This document shows, one piece after another, positions 1 through 8,371 of a stretch of DNA of 64,000 bases. Within the stretch, counting starts at the first letter, position 1; each line of letters starts with the position of its first letter. The notes under the pieces are model-generated. The model did not search any database and was not told where the DNA came from. It saw nothing but the letters and a program-made list of their open reading frames with translations. Both the position numbers and the translations under genes were made by a program. Source of the stretch: Thermoanaerobaculia bacterium (GTDB taxonomy: Bacteria > Acidobacteriota > Thermoanaerobaculia > UBA5066); assembly GCA_022071945.1 (NCBI GenBank), contig JAJVIN010000034.1, positions 1 through 64,000 on the forward strand, written 5' to 3'.

Positions 1-121
1 GTCTCGCTCCACGCTTCCTTCAGACGGTCGCTCGCGCTTCCGCCCTTGCGCTTCGCTCTGGTCGGTGTGATCTCCTTCCTACGGGTCTTTCACCCGCTAG
101 CTGATGCCCATGCTGGGCGTA

Positions 122-165
122 CACCCGCCTGCCGGCACCCTCTCCCCGCTCGCGCGGGGCGAGGG
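122..165. repeat. Dispersed GC-rich palindromic repeat, copy 1
   Basis: A run beginning CACCCGCC and containing CACCCTCTCCCCGCT, then CGCG, then CGGGGCGAGGG. The arms CCCTCTCCCCG and CGGGGCGAGGG pair almost perfectly around a short loop. A near-identical copy lies at 35373-35417, also just beyond the end of a gene. This pattern fits a REP-like extragenic element. The rest of positions 1-280 shows no convincing coding sequence; frames open there have no recognisable motif. Confidence 0.55.
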
Positions 166-280
166 GAGGAGCGGGGGGCCTCTCGTCTCGCCAGACCCCC
201 ACTCACGCGGCTGACGTGGGGCGAGGGAAGGGGGTTCGGGGATATCCCGCTCACGCGGCGCGGAGCGAGGAAATCATCCC

Positions 281-769
281 TCACTCCGGCCGCGCCGGTC
301 GCGGCCGCGTAAACAGAAAGAACACCCCGGTCCCCAGCGCCCGGAGCAGAAGGAAGAGCGCGATCGCCTGACCGAGGAACGGAAGCAGGTTCACCACCGA
401 TAGGAGCGCGCCGGCCCAGAGCGTCCGGCCAACGGGCCCCATCTCTCCGGCTCCTGGAAGGCCGCCCGCCACCGCGGGCAGCTCCGCCACCAGCCCCAGC
501 ACGATCAGGAACATCAGCCCCAGAAGCAGCAAGAACCCAGGGAGCTTTCCGGGCTCGCTTTTCAACAACAGGATCGAGACCAGAAGCAGCGCCGGACCGT
601 TGAAGAGCCCCATCAGGAACCGGCGCCCGTCGCCGTGCTGCTCCACGACGTCGTCCAGCCTCGCGGCGGTTGCGGGCATCAGCGCCCGCAGGATCAATGC
701 CGCCGCCACTGTCCCGGCCAGGACGAAGAGCGCCAGGACGCCCGCAAGGATGAGCTGGCCACTGCTCAC
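281..769 (-). CDS. Hypothetical multi-pass membrane protein in the sigma/anti-sigma operon
   Basis: A 162-residue protein starting at a GTG that overlaps the stop of the upstream anti-sigma gene in a GTGA arrangement, which argues for translational coupling. It has about four hydrophobic segments: near residues 4-26, 50-65, 70-90 and 115-150 (the last probably containing two). The frame stays open much further upstream, but that extension is arginine- and glycine-rich and antiparallel to the neighbour's coding, so I reject it. No family is recognised. Its place as third gene after an ECF sigma factor and its anti-sigma factor suggests an envelope role or membership of the stress regulon, which is an inference from context only. 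Confidence 0.65.
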   Translation of the reverse strand: MSSGQLILAGVLALFVLAGTVAAALILRALMPATAARLDDVVEQHGDGRRFLMGLFNGPALLLVSILLLKSEPGKLPGFLLLLGLMFLIVLGLVAELPAVAGGLPGAGEMGPVGRTLWAGALLSVVNLLPFLGQAIALFLLLRALGTGVFFLFTRPRPARPE

Positions 770-1260
770 GCGGCCCCCCTGCGTCTCCCGAGCAGAAGCG
801 TCACACCCGCGACCTGGATCCCCAGAAGAGCCACGACCAGCCAGCCGAGCCGCGGGATCTCTGGCGACCCCCACTCCACATCGAACGAGAGTCGCGGAAC
901 CTCCAGCGAGAGCGCCGGGACAGCCCACCGCTCCACCAGGCCAGCCCACTCCTGGGACCCGACCACACCGGCCAGAAGCAGCACCACCACGCCCACTATC
1001 AGAATCGCCCTCTCTGCCCCCGTGAACGGGGCGGAGGACCGCCGCCTCTCGATGGCAAGGACCAGCCGGGAATCGATCCCCGAGGGTTTCGATGTCACGA
1101 AGGCCCGGCGGAGAGCCGCGTCGGTTCCATCCTCTCGCCCCGCCACTTCCCGGCAGGCGGAGCATCCTTCGAGATGACGCTCCAGGTCTGCCGACCAGCA
1201 CGGATCCAGCTCACCCAGCGCCTTCTCCGCAAGCAGCGGGCGGACCTCGTCACAGCGCAC
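766..1260 (-). CDS. Zinc-finger anti-sigma factor, single-pass membrane protein
   Basis: A 164-residue protein. The N-terminus carries the zinc-finger anti-sigma signature: Cys3, then His29 followed by Cys33 and Cys36 (HLEGCSAC), as in the zf-HC2 family that binds region 4 of ECF sigma factors. Hydrophobic segments lie at about residues 83-102 and 137-157, so the domain would sit in the cytoplasm on a membrane anchor. The gene overlaps the end of the sigma factor gene by 11 bp, the standard arrangement for a sigma and its antagonist. Family knowledge says it holds the sigma factor inactive until an envelope or redox signal arrives; the signal here is unknown. Confidence 0.85.
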   Translation of the reverse strand: MRCDEVRPLLAEKALGELDPCWSADLERHLEGCSACREVAGREDGTDAALRRAFVTSKPSGIDSRLVLAIERRRSSAPFTGAERAILIVGVVVLLLAGVVGSQEWAGLVERWAVPALSLEVPRLSFDVEWGSPEIPRLGWLVVALLGIQVAGVTLLLGRRRGAA

Positions 1261-1909
1261 CGGACAGCTCCTTTCTCAGAATCTCGCGGGCCCTGAGAAT
1301 CCAGGTCTTCACCGTGTTCCTCGGAACCCCCATCAACTCCGAGATCTCCTCGCTCGTCAGGTCCTCCTGGTACTTCAGGGCAACGGCCAGCCGCTGCCTC
1401 TCCGGCAAGCGCGCAAGCGCTTCATTCAGCAGCCGGTCCCGCTCGGTCGTCTCGAACGCCACTGCCGGATCCGGCCGGGGATCCTTCACCCGAAGGGCTG
1501 CCTCCGTCGTCTCCAGCGGCGCTTCCCGCCGGCGCGGTCCTCTCTCCAGACGGTTCAGGACGTGCCGCACCGCGATTCTGCGGACCCACGGTTCGAGCGG
1601 CCGGAGCCGGTCGAATCGCGGAAGCCCGTCCAGGACGCGCATCAGGACTTCCTGACAGAGGTCTTCCGCCTCTGCGGCGTTTCCCGTCAAGCGGTACGCA
1701 AGCCCGAAGATCCGGCCGCTGAACCGCCGGACGAGCGTCGCGGTCGCCTCGGGATCGGACTCCAGGACCCTGAGGACCAGGTCCGAATCCGGACCCTCCT
1801 TCACATCGAGCCCCAAGACCATCGAAACAAGCGCATCGAAACTCACGGCGATCGTCTCGCGCAGTCTATTCGCTCGGAGGTGTCGTCCATCTCGCTCTCC
1901 CCAACCCAT
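1250..1909 (-). CDS. ECF-type RNA polymerase sigma factor (sigma-70 family)
   Basis: Up to 219 residues. Region 2 is seen in the stretch with ATLVRRF, then AYRLTGNAAEAEDLCQEV (the usual DAEDLxQEVF core-binding motif) and WVRRIAVRHVLN. Region 4 is ERQRLAVALKYQEDLTSEEI followed by the helix-turn-helix GVPRNTVKTWILRAREIL. There is no region 1 or 3, so it is an ECF sigma factor. The start is uncertain: an in-frame ATG at 1822, just before the conserved part, gives 190 residues, and neither start has a clear Shine-Dalgarno. It overlaps the anti-sigma gene, which probably encodes its own antagonist. Target promoters cannot be read from this window. Confidence 0.9.
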   Translation of the reverse strand: MGWGERDGRHLRANRLRETIAVSFDALVSMVLGLDVKEGPDSDLVLRVLESDPEATATLVRRFSGRIFGLAYRLTGNAAEAEDLCQEVLMRVLDGLPRFDRLRPLEPWVRRIAVRHVLNRLERGPRRREAPLETTEAALRVKDPRPDPAVAFETTERDRLLNEALARLPERQRLAVALKYQEDLTSEEISELMGVPRNTVKTWILRAREILRKELSGAL

Positions 1910-2053
1910 ACACGGCCTGGCCCGGAATGGGTTCAGGACCGGCGGCAGATTCGCCGTTTCTCCGTTCCGGCCGTCGAACCCGTCTGCGTTCCCCGCGCCG
2001 GCCGGGGAACTCGGCCCGCCCGAAAACGATCCGCCAGAATCCCCGAAGCCGGG

Positions 2054-2599
2054 TCACTTGCTGCCGAAGACGCCCCCCACCGCGTTCCCGAACTTGTCCG
2101 TGCTCCCGATCGCCACGGTCCGCAGGACCTTGAACGCCAGGGCCGCGTCCCCGCGCATGTTCGGGACGTAGATCTGCTCGATCTCGGGCCACCCCTTCAG
2201 CGTGACCGTCATGCCGTTGGGAAGGACGTCCCGGTACTGGGCCGAGCCCTGCCCCCTGTACGCCTGGACATCACTCGTCAGCTTGGCCATCAGCAGGAGA
2301 TCCATGTCACTCCAGGTCCACTGGACGGCGGCGGCGCTGCGGGCGATCGTACCGAGATTGAGGCTGTTGGCCCGGTAGGTCTCGTAGATCCTCTCGAAGG
2401 CGGCCTGGTCGATCCACCATGCTCCCTGGACCAGCTTCGAGGGGTCGACCGCCTTGCCCGTCCTGCCGTCCCTGGAACTGCAAAACCGGTAGAGGACTTC
2501 GCCCTGGGACAGAACGACCACCCTCGGGTTCTTCATCCCCATCGCGGCGCGGTTGAACTCCAGCTTGCTGCTGTTCAGATCGAAATTCACGGGCGTCAT
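2054..2599 (-). CDS. Protein of unknown function, 181 residues
   Basis: The start is supported by GGGAGGG about ten bases upstream of the ATG. The product is soluble, with no signal peptide, membrane segment or cysteine cluster apart from one Cys (FCSSRDGR). It contains several tryptophans (GAWWID, VQWTWSD) and a segment ending EIEQIYVPNMRGDAALAF. I do not recognise the family. It is divergently placed from the cupin gene at 2698, with 98 bp between them holding both promoters. The alternative frame running leftward from 3731 through the cupin gene is a shadow. Confidence 0.7.
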   Translation of the reverse strand: MTPVNFDLNSSKLEFNRAAMGMKNPRVVVLSQGEVLYRFCSSRDGRTGKAVDPSKLVQGAWWIDQAAFERIYETYRANSLNLGTIARSAAAVQWTWSDMDLLLMAKLTSDVQAYRGQGSAQYRDVLPNGMTVTLKGWPEIEQIYVPNMRGDAALAFKVLRTVAIGSTDKFGNAVGGVFGSK

Positions 2600-2697
2600 G
2601 CCAGGCTTCCCTCCCGGATTGATCGGCGGATGAGCCGAACCCTATCAGCGTCCCCCAAACATGAGTCCACCCAGCCCGTTTTGCTAGGCTCGACAGC

Positions 2698-3063
2698 ATG
2701 CCGATAAAGATAGAAGCGCCGACCGTCATCCAGGCCGCCGGAAACAAGCCAAAACGGATCGAGGAATTCATCGGTCGAGTGAATTCCCGGACGAGCGCCC
2801 TGTCGGTCGCGAAGATGACGAGCCCTCCTGGCTGGGTCGAGCCAGGACAGACACCGGAGTTCGATGAGTACACCGTGGTCCTCGCGGGCAGCCTCCGGGT
2901 GACGTCGCGATTTGGAGTTCTGGACATCGAGGCCGGCCAGGCGGTCATCGTCCCGGCCTGGGAGTGGGTGCAGTACAGCACTCCGGATCCCCGCGGCGCC
3001 GAGTATGTCGCGGTCTGCCTGCCCGCCTTCTCCCCGATGACGGTCCACCGGGACCCGGAATGA
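2698..3063 (+). CDS. Small cupin-fold protein
   Basis: 121 residues with a single cupin barrel. The first cupin motif lies around PGQTPEFDEYTVVLAGSLRV (residues 49-68) and the second around the IEAGQAVIVPAWEWVQY segment (residues 78-94). The usual metal histidines of motif 1 are missing: only Glu54 and Glu57 remain, so metal binding would be weak or different. Families of this kind bind small ligands or act as sugar- or metabolite-related isomerases and dioxygenases; the substrate here is unknown. It reads divergently from the orphan gene at 2599 and precedes a secreted protein. Confidence 0.75.
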   Translation: MPIKIEAPTVIQAAGNKPKRIEEFIGRVNSRTSALSVAKMTSPPGWVEPGQTPEFDEYTVVLAGSLRVTSRFGVLDIEAGQAVIVPAWEWVQYSTPDPRGAEYVAVCLPAFSPMTVHRDPE

Positions 3064-3140
3064 GGCCTGAACCAAGACGAGGAGTCCAGAGCAAAAGCTA
3101 GGGGGCCTTCTCGACACTCCCTCCTGGAATAGGTCTCGAG

Positions 3141-4247
3141 GTGGGTGTGGTGCGCGACAAGACTTTGACGAAGACCGCGGTACGGCTCGCTCCCTTCAGC
3201 ATTGCGCTTCTCCTGGTCTGGCTCTCTGCCGGGAACCTGAAAGCGGCCGGACCAGCGGCCTCCTTCCCGGGCATCGAGCCGGTCCTCTACCCCGTGGATC
3301 CCGTTGCCGGCGAGCCGGTCTGGATGCGGCTCACGGGCTACTGGCCCAGCGGCTGCCTCCCGGGCGGACCCTCGGTCTTCCGGCCGGACGGGGTCATCTC
3401 GATCCGGTTCGTCGTGCCGAATACTCCGTGCCCCGCCGTGATGAGGCCCATCGACTACAAGGTCTTTCTCGGGACTCTCTCCGCGGGGACGTACGGGGTC
3501 CAGCTCGTCACGGAGCTCGACGATGCCAGCGCCCCCCCGCAGGCCTTCCCCCTCAAGTCGTTCGAGGTCCGTCCCGCCTCGACCGGCGAGGACCTCCCGA
3601 CCGCCATCGTCCAGGTTTCCCCCGCCGCCCCCTCCCCCCGGGATGCCGTGAGCGTGACACTCGGGGGCATCTGGCCAGACTCGTGTATCCCCACTCATGG
3701 ACACGTGACGCGGGAAGGTTCCGTCATTCACGTGACGGTTGCGGCGAGCGGTCAGGTCTGCAAGGACGCCCTCACCAACTGGAGTCTCATCCTCCCGGCC
3801 GGGTCGTTCCCCGAAGGCCTCTACACCCTCAGCGTCGAGCCCCAGTTTCCCGACTCCAGGACAGTCAAGCCCGTTCTCTTCAGGTTCGCTGTCCTCGACC
3901 TGGTTTCGGCGACCGAGACGAGCCTGCAGAACGGCCGTTACCAGGTCTCGTGCCGCTGGAAGAGCCAGTTCGACTCGAAGATCGAGGGGTGGCTCAAGGG
4001 ATACGCGCTCGCCACGACCACGGCCGCCTTCTGGTACTTCGACCCCGACAAGACCGAGGTCTTCGTCAGGCTCCTGACCCCGGCTGACGGGACCAACAAC
4101 GGGAAGACCTGGGTGGCGATCTCATCCCTGACGGACATCCAGTTCTGGGTCTTCGTCACCGACACCAAGACCGGACAGTCGAAGGAGTACCACAGCCCGC
4201 CAGGAAGCGGATCTCTCATCATCGACACCCGCTCTTTCGCCTACTGA
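3141..4247 (+). CDS. Secreted two-repeat protein with Acidobacteriota-type C-terminal domain
   Basis: 368 residues, GTG start. A signal peptide is visible at residues 1-35 (basic start, hydrophobic SIALLLVWLSAG, then LKAAGPA). Two related beta-rich repeats follow at about residues 45-145 and 155-255. Each has a Gly-x-Trp-Pro/Ser motif and paired cysteines (YWPSGCLP and IWPDSCIP; NTPCPAV and GQVCKDA), probably forming disulfides outside the cell. The last 100 residues (QNGRYQVSCRW ... FWYFDP ... KTWVAISSLTDIQFWVFVTDT) match a C-terminal module I have seen repeatedly in secreted Acidobacteriota proteins. The function is not known. It is followed after 4 bp by the CitE-like gene. Confidence 0.75.
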   Translation: MGVVRDKTLTKTAVRLAPFSIALLLVWLSAGNLKAAGPAASFPGIEPVLYPVDPVAGEPVWMRLTGYWPSGCLPGGPSVFRPDGVISIRFVVPNTPCPAVMRPIDYKVFLGTLSAGTYGVQLVTELDDASAPPQAFPLKSFEVRPASTGEDLPTAIVQVSPAAPSPRDAVSVTLGGIWPDSCIPTHGHVTREGSVIHVTVAASGQVCKDALTNWSLILPAGSFPEGLYTLSVEPQFPDSRTVKPVLFRFAVLDLVSATETSLQNGRYQVSCRWKSQFDSKIEGWLKGYALATTTAAFWYFDPDKTEVFVRLLTPADGTNNGKTWVAISSLTDIQFWVFVTDTKTGQSKEYHSPPGSGSLIIDTRSFAY

Positions 4248-4251
4248 CCCG

Positions 4252-5145
4252 TTGGCCGGCATCCTCCCGCCTCCTGAATTGGCCGCGCGCCCCCGGCGGA
4301 GCGCGCTTTACGTCCCGGCTGCAAACGAGCGCGCCTTGGGGAAGGCGACTTCTCTGGACGCCGACGTCCTGATCGTCGACCTCGAGGACTCCGTGGCCCC
4401 GCAGATGAAGGCCGCCGCGCGCGATTCCGCCGTGGCCTTCATCAGGAAGAACGCCGGCGGCCGCCACGAGATCGCTCTACGCGTCAACTCCCCGGTGACC
4501 GAGTGGGGCAGAGACGACCTCGCCGCCGCCATCGAATCGGCTCCGGATGCCATCCTTCTGCCGAAGGTCGAAACCGTCGAGGAAGTCCGGTCTTGTACCG
4601 CGCTCCTCGACGAAGCACGGGTCGAGTCCAGACTCTGGCTGATGATCGAGAGCCCAAGGGCCGTTCTGGGTGCCCTCTCCCTCGGCGAGACAAGCCACCG
4701 GGTCTCGGGTCTCGTGATGGGAACATCCGACCTCGTGAAGGACCTCAGGGCCCGGCACACGGCGGACCGATCCTCAGTTCTGACCAGTCTCTCGCTCTGC
4801 GTTCTGGCCGCCCGGGCCCTGGGGATCGCGGCGCTGGACGGCGTCCATCTGGACTTGAGCGACGAGGCGGGATTCGAGGCCGCTTGTCTTCAGGGGAGAG
4901 ACCTCGGCTTCGACGGCAAGACGTTGATCCACCCTCGCACGATCGCGGTGGCCAACCGCGTCTTTTCGCCGTCCAGCGAGGAGCTCCTCTTTTCGCGCCG
5001 TGTCATCGAAGCCCACGAAGCCGCCGTTCGCGATGGGAAGGGGGTCGCCGTCGTCGATGGCCGCCTCGTGGAGTCCCTTCACGTCGCCGAGGCCCGTCGA
5101 CTGCTGGCCATCGGCCAGAGGATCGGGGCGCCCCTTCCCGGCTAG
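4252..5145 (+). CDS. HpcH/HpaI-CitE family lyase (citrate lyase beta / malyl-CoA lyase-like)
   Basis: 297 residues from a TTG start 4 bp after the preceding stop. The TIM-barrel CitE family is clear: RRSALYVPAANERALGKA (substrate Arg) at residues 15-32, DVLIVDLEDSVAP (metal-adjacent acidic pair) at 38-50, LPKVETVEEV, the conserved Glu in LWLMIESPRAV, MGTSDLVKDL, and GFDGKTLIHP near residue 222. Family members cleave or form C-C bonds of beta-hydroxyacyl-CoA or related esters with Mg2+. No citrate lyase alpha or gamma subunit is nearby, so a stand-alone malyl- or citramalyl-CoA type lyase is more likely than citrate lyase. The gene end overlaps the convergent gene at 5142 by 4 bp. Confidence 0.85.
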   Translation: MAGILPPPELAARPRRSALYVPAANERALGKATSLDADVLIVDLEDSVAPQMKAAARDSAVAFIRKNAGGRHEIALRVNSPVTEWGRDDLAAAIESAPDAILLPKVETVEEVRSCTALLDEARVESRLWLMIESPRAVLGALSLGETSHRVSGLVMGTSDLVKDLRARHTADRSSVLTSLSLCVLAARALGIAALDGVHLDLSDEAGFEAACLQGRDLGFDGKTLIHPRTIAVANRVFSPSSEELLFSRRVIEAHEAAVRDGKGVAVVDGRLVESLHVAEARRLLAIGQRIGAPLPG

Positions 5146-5846
5146 CGCGGGCACTCGCGCCGTGACACCCCCGGGACTGACTTCTCGAAAGCGGCGATCG
5201 ATGCGGACTCGATCGTCTCGAGCCCACTTCTCGGGCGGCGGGCCCGGTCGAGAAGACAGGCGGCCACGGCCCGCGCCTCAACGGGCCGGAACCGCGCCGG
5301 AAAGAGAAAACCCAGGCGCTTGCCGATCTCTTCTCCCAGGCGGAACTCCCGTCTTTCTCCGGCCAAAAGCGATGGTCTGAGAATGGTCAGTTGCCGGAAC
5401 CCGAGCCCGATCAGAGCGTCCTCGAGCTCACCCTTCACCCGGTTGTAGAAGATCCTCGAGCCGGGGTCCGCCCCGAGAGAGCTCACGAGCAGGAACTGGC
5501 TGGCTCCCCCGTCTCGTGCGAGCCTCGCCGCCTCGAGGGGGAAGTCGAAGTCGACTCTGCGGAAGTTCTGCTCCGAGCCAGCCTTCTTGATGGTCGTTCC
5601 GAGGCACGAGATCACCAGGTTGACCTCGAAGAGACCCGCGTTGAGAGAGAGCGCCGAGAAGTCAATGACGTGGTTCTCGAAAACGGTGCCGGGCGCGATC
5701 TGCGCGCCGGCCGGCGTCAAGGCCCGTCTCGTCAACGTGACGACACGGTGAAAGGACCCGTCCGCGAGAAGGAGCGACAGGCACTCGCCTCCGACGAGGC
5801 CCGTCGCCCCGAGGAGAAGGACGTCTCTGCGAGCCTTCTTCGTCAT
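5142..5846 (-). CDS. NAD(P)-binding Rossmann oxidoreductase, HTATIP2/NmrA-like
   Basis: 234 residues. The N-terminal LLLGATGLVGGE (residues 10-21) is the GxxGxxG dinucleotide-binding loop of the atypical SDR group. VNLVISCLGTTIKKAGSE and FLLVSSLGADPGSRIFYNRVKGELE follow; the YNRVKGE segment is the usual Tyr-x-x-x-Lys of this family. Length and motif order match the HTATIP2/'NAD(P)H-binding' proteins of bacteria. The reaction is not known. It converges with the CitE-like gene, overlapping by 4 bp, and lies 36 bp downstream of the YchF-like gene on the same strand. Confidence 0.8.
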   Translation of the reverse strand: MTKKARRDVLLLGATGLVGGECLSLLLADGSFHRVVTLTRRALTPAGAQIAPGTVFENHVIDFSALSLNAGLFEVNLVISCLGTTIKKAGSEQNFRRVDFDFPLEAARLARDGGASQFLLVSSLGADPGSRIFYNRVKGELEDALIGLGFRQLTILRPSLLAGERREFRLGEEIGKRLGFLFPARFRPVEARAVAACLLDRARRPRSGLETIESASIAAFEKSVPGVSRRECPR

Positions 5847-5882
5847 CCGTTCCTCCCCCTGCCGTTCACAGGGACAACCGCC

Positions 5883-6956
5883 TCACACGTTGAAGCGGAA
5901 GTTGATGACGTCGCCATCCTTGACCACGTAGTCGCGGCCCTCGAGCCGCAAGGATCCGTGCGTCCGGCACGCGGCGATCGAGCCCGCCTCCACGAGGACG
6001 TTCCAGGGAACCACCTCGGCCCGGATGAAGCCCTGCTCGATGTCGGAGTGGATGACACCCGCCGCCTTCACGGCGTGGGTTCCGACGGCGATCGACCAGG
6101 CCCGGCACTCGTCTTCTCCCGCCGTGAGGAACGACATGAGACCGAGAAGGTGGTAGGCGGCGCGCAGGAGCCGGTCGAGCGCGCGGTCCGGAAGTCCCAT
6201 CCCCTTCAGAAACTCGGCCTGCTCTTCGGCGGGGAGCTCCGAGATCTCCTCCTCGAGGGTGGCGCAGACGGCGCTGAAAGCCACCTTGGGCTGCCCCTTC
6301 CACTTGTCGAAACCGGCCCGGTCGAGCTCGCCCGCAAGGTCCGAGGTGCTCTCCTCGCCGCAGTTCAGGATGACGAGGAGGGGCTTGAGCGTCAGGAGCG
6401 CGAATCCCCTGAGGGTCTTGGCCTCTTCCGCGCTGATCGGGATCTGGCGAAGCGGGGTTCCCGCGTCGAGGGCCTTCAGACAGCGTTCGAGGAGTTCCTT
6501 TTCGGCCAAAAGCTCAGGCGATTTCCTCTTCGGGATCTCCTTGATGACCCGGTCCAGGCGTCCGCTGACGAGGGTGTGGTCGGCGAGGAGGAACTCCGTC
6601 TCGAGGAGATCGAGGTCCCGCGAGGGATTGACGTCCCCTTCCGGGTGCGGGATCGCGTCGGACTTGAAGGCCCTCACGACGACGGCGAGGCCGTCCATGT
6701 TTCTGAGCTCGGGGAGGTTGAGGCTTGCCGAACCGCCCTTCACGACGCCCGGAACGTCCGTGAACTTGACCGTGGCGGGCGTGTGCTTCTTCGGCTTGAA
6801 AAGGGCCGTCAGCTTGTCGAGTCGAGGGTCCGGGACATGGGCGATGCCGACGTGGGCCTCGCGCTTGTGGGTGGCGGGTCCGCCCTTCTGTCCGGTGAGG
6901 AGCGAGAAGATGGTGGTCTTTCCGGAGAGTTCGAGTCCCAGGATGCCGAATTCCAT
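5883..6956 (-). CDS. YchF/OLA1-related P-loop GTPase with TGS domain
   Basis: 357 residues, close to the usual YchF length of about 363. The G1 loop reads GLELSGKTT (residues 7-15) in place of YchF's GLPNVGKST; G3 reads DVPGVVKGG. The G4 position has ILNCGEES, not NKxD, as YchF proteins also lack NKxD and often prefer ATP. The C-terminal third is very YchF-like: FLTAGEDECRAW, AAGVIHSDIEQGFIRAEV, and the TGS end RLEGRDYVVKDGDVINFRFNV. Family members act on or near ribosomes and in stress responses. The divergent G1 suggests a paralogous subfamily, not the housekeeping copy, which is not in this window. Confidence 0.85.
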   Translation of the reverse strand: MEFGILGLELSGKTTIFSLLTGQKGGPATHKREAHVGIAHVPDPRLDKLTALFKPKKHTPATVKFTDVPGVVKGGSASLNLPELRNMDGLAVVVRAFKSDAIPHPEGDVNPSRDLDLLETEFLLADHTLVSGRLDRVIKEIPKRKSPELLAEKELLERCLKALDAGTPLRQIPISAEEAKTLRGFALLTLKPLLVILNCGEESTSDLAGELDRAGFDKWKGQPKVAFSAVCATLEEEISELPAEEQAEFLKGMGLPDRALDRLLRAAYHLLGLMSFLTAGEDECRAWSIAVGTHAVKAAGVIHSDIEQGFIRAEVVPWNVLVEAGSIAACRTHGSLRLEGRDYVVKDGDVINFRFNV

Positions 6957-7006
6957 GACTTAGCCTTTCGAAACGAGAATAAAGCGAAAGAAGGAAAGCG
7001 GAGCGC

Positions 7007-8371
7007 CTAGCTCCCAGGAGCCCTTCGCGACAGCTCTTCCCGGAGTCTCCGGATGGCTCCGAGGCGCTCCTTGATGGCGGCCTCGTGACCCCGGCCCGCG
7101 GGCTCGTAGTACCGGCGCCCGGCCAGCGAATCGGGCAGGCAGGAAAGCCCGGCCGTTCCTTCTTCCGTGTCGTGAGCATAGACGTATCCCGCGCCGTATC
7201 CCGCGCCCTTCATCAGAGCCGTGACCGCGTTGCGGATGGCCAGGGGCGGGCCCTCATTCGGGAAGTTCTGGACGTCTGCGACGGCGGAGGAGTACGCCAC
7301 GTAGATCGCGTTGGATTTGGGCGCCAGGGCAAGATGGACGACGAGCTCCGCCAGAGCCAGGGCCCCTTCTGGAAGGCCAATGAAATGGACGGCGTCCTTG
7401 GCGGCCACGGCGAGCGTCAGGGCCGTGGGATCGGCGAGCCCGACATCCTCGGAGGCGAACCGGATCAGGCGTCTGGCGACGTAGAGCGGGTCCTCGCCAG
7501 CTTCGAGCATCCTGGCGAGCCAGTAGAGCCCGGCGTCGACGTCGGAGTCACGCAGGGACTTGTGGAGCGCCGAAATCAGGTTGAAGTGCCCTTCCCCGGC
7601 CCGGTCGTAGAGGAGGACCTTCTTCTGGAGGAGCCCCTCGAGGAACTCGACCGTGACCTGGCCGCCGGGGTCCGAATTCTGGGCGGCGATTTCGAGAGCG
7701 TTGAGGGCCCGGCGAGCGTCCCCGTCGGAGAACCGGACCAGCCACGAGCAGGCTTCCCGCGTGAGGGCCACCGACCCGCCGAGTCCGCGTTCCGGGTCCG
7801 CGAGGGCCCGTTCGATGAGGCGCTCGACACTCTCCTCCGCGAGCGGCGGGAGGATGACGACCCTCAGGCGCGACAGAAGCGCGCCGTTCAGCTCGAAGGA
7901 CGGGTTCTCGGTCGTCGCCCCGAAGAGGATCACGTCTCCTGCCTCGACGAACGGCAGGAAGACGTCTTGCTGGGCCCGGTTGAAACGGTGGATTTCATCC
8001 AGGAAGACGATCGACCGCTGACCTCGCCGCCTGAGCTTGCGGGCGTTTTCGAGCTGTGCCCGGGTTTCCTTGACCCCACTTGTGACGGCGGACATCTCGA
8101 CGAAAAGGGCGTTGGCGGTGGCGGCGAGGATCCGCGCGAGGGTCGTCTTGCCCGATCCGGGCGGGCCCCAGAAGACGATCGAGGGCGGACTGCCGGTGGC
8201 CGCGGCCCTTCCCAGAAGCGAGTCTCTCCCCGTCAGGCCGGGAGGGGCCTCGAACTCGTCGAGCGAGCGGGGACGCATCCTCTCCGCCAGGGGGGAGCGA
8301 ATGGAAGTGGAAAGAGCCGGAGCGGCAGGCTCCGGCTCTTCCTCGAAGAGTCCCCGATTCTCCGGAATCAC
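7007..8371 (-). CDS. rarA: Replication-associated recombination protein A (MgsA/RarA AAA+ ATPase)
   Basis: 454 residues. Walker A GPPGSGKTT at residues 69-77, Walker B IVFLDEIHRF at 121-130, sensor ATTENPSFELN and the arginine finger in LLSRLRV. The C-terminal part has the family's HKSLRDSDVDAGLYWLARMLEAGEDP and PLAIRNA segments, which form the tetramerisation domain. RarA acts with DNA polymerase, SSB and recombination proteins at stalled forks. The family usually carries LARRLRPxxxDEFVGQ near the N-terminus; here it is LAERMRPRSLDEFEAPPG, a small variation. The ATG overlaps the end of the upstream gene by 4 bp (ATGA), so translation is coupled to the TPR protein gene. Confidence 0.93.
   Translation of the reverse strand: MIPENRGLFEEEPEPAAPALSTSIRSPLAERMRPRSLDEFEAPPGLTGRDSLLGRAAATGSPPSIVFWGPPGSGKTTLARILAATANALFVEMSAVTSGVKETRAQLENARKLRRRGQRSIVFLDEIHRFNRAQQDVFLPFVEAGDVILFGATTENPSFELNGALLSRLRVVILPPLAEESVERLIERALADPERGLGGSVALTREACSWLVRFSDGDARRALNALEIAAQNSDPGGQVTVEFLEGLLQKKVLLYDRAGEGHFNLISALHKSLRDSDVDAGLYWLARMLEAGEDPLYVARRLIRFASEDVGLADPTALTLAVAAKDAVHFIGLPEGALALAELVVHLALAPKSNAIYVAYSSAVADVQNFPNEGPPLAIRNAVTALMKGAGYGAGYVYAHDTEEGTAGLSCLPDSLAGRRYYEPAGRGHEAAIKERLGAIRRLREELSRRAPGS

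Noticed and set aside
4252-5145. Citrate lyase beta subunit (citE)
   Set aside because: The alpha and gamma subunits and the citX/citG maturation genes are absent, so a stand-alone acyl-CoA lyase is more likely.
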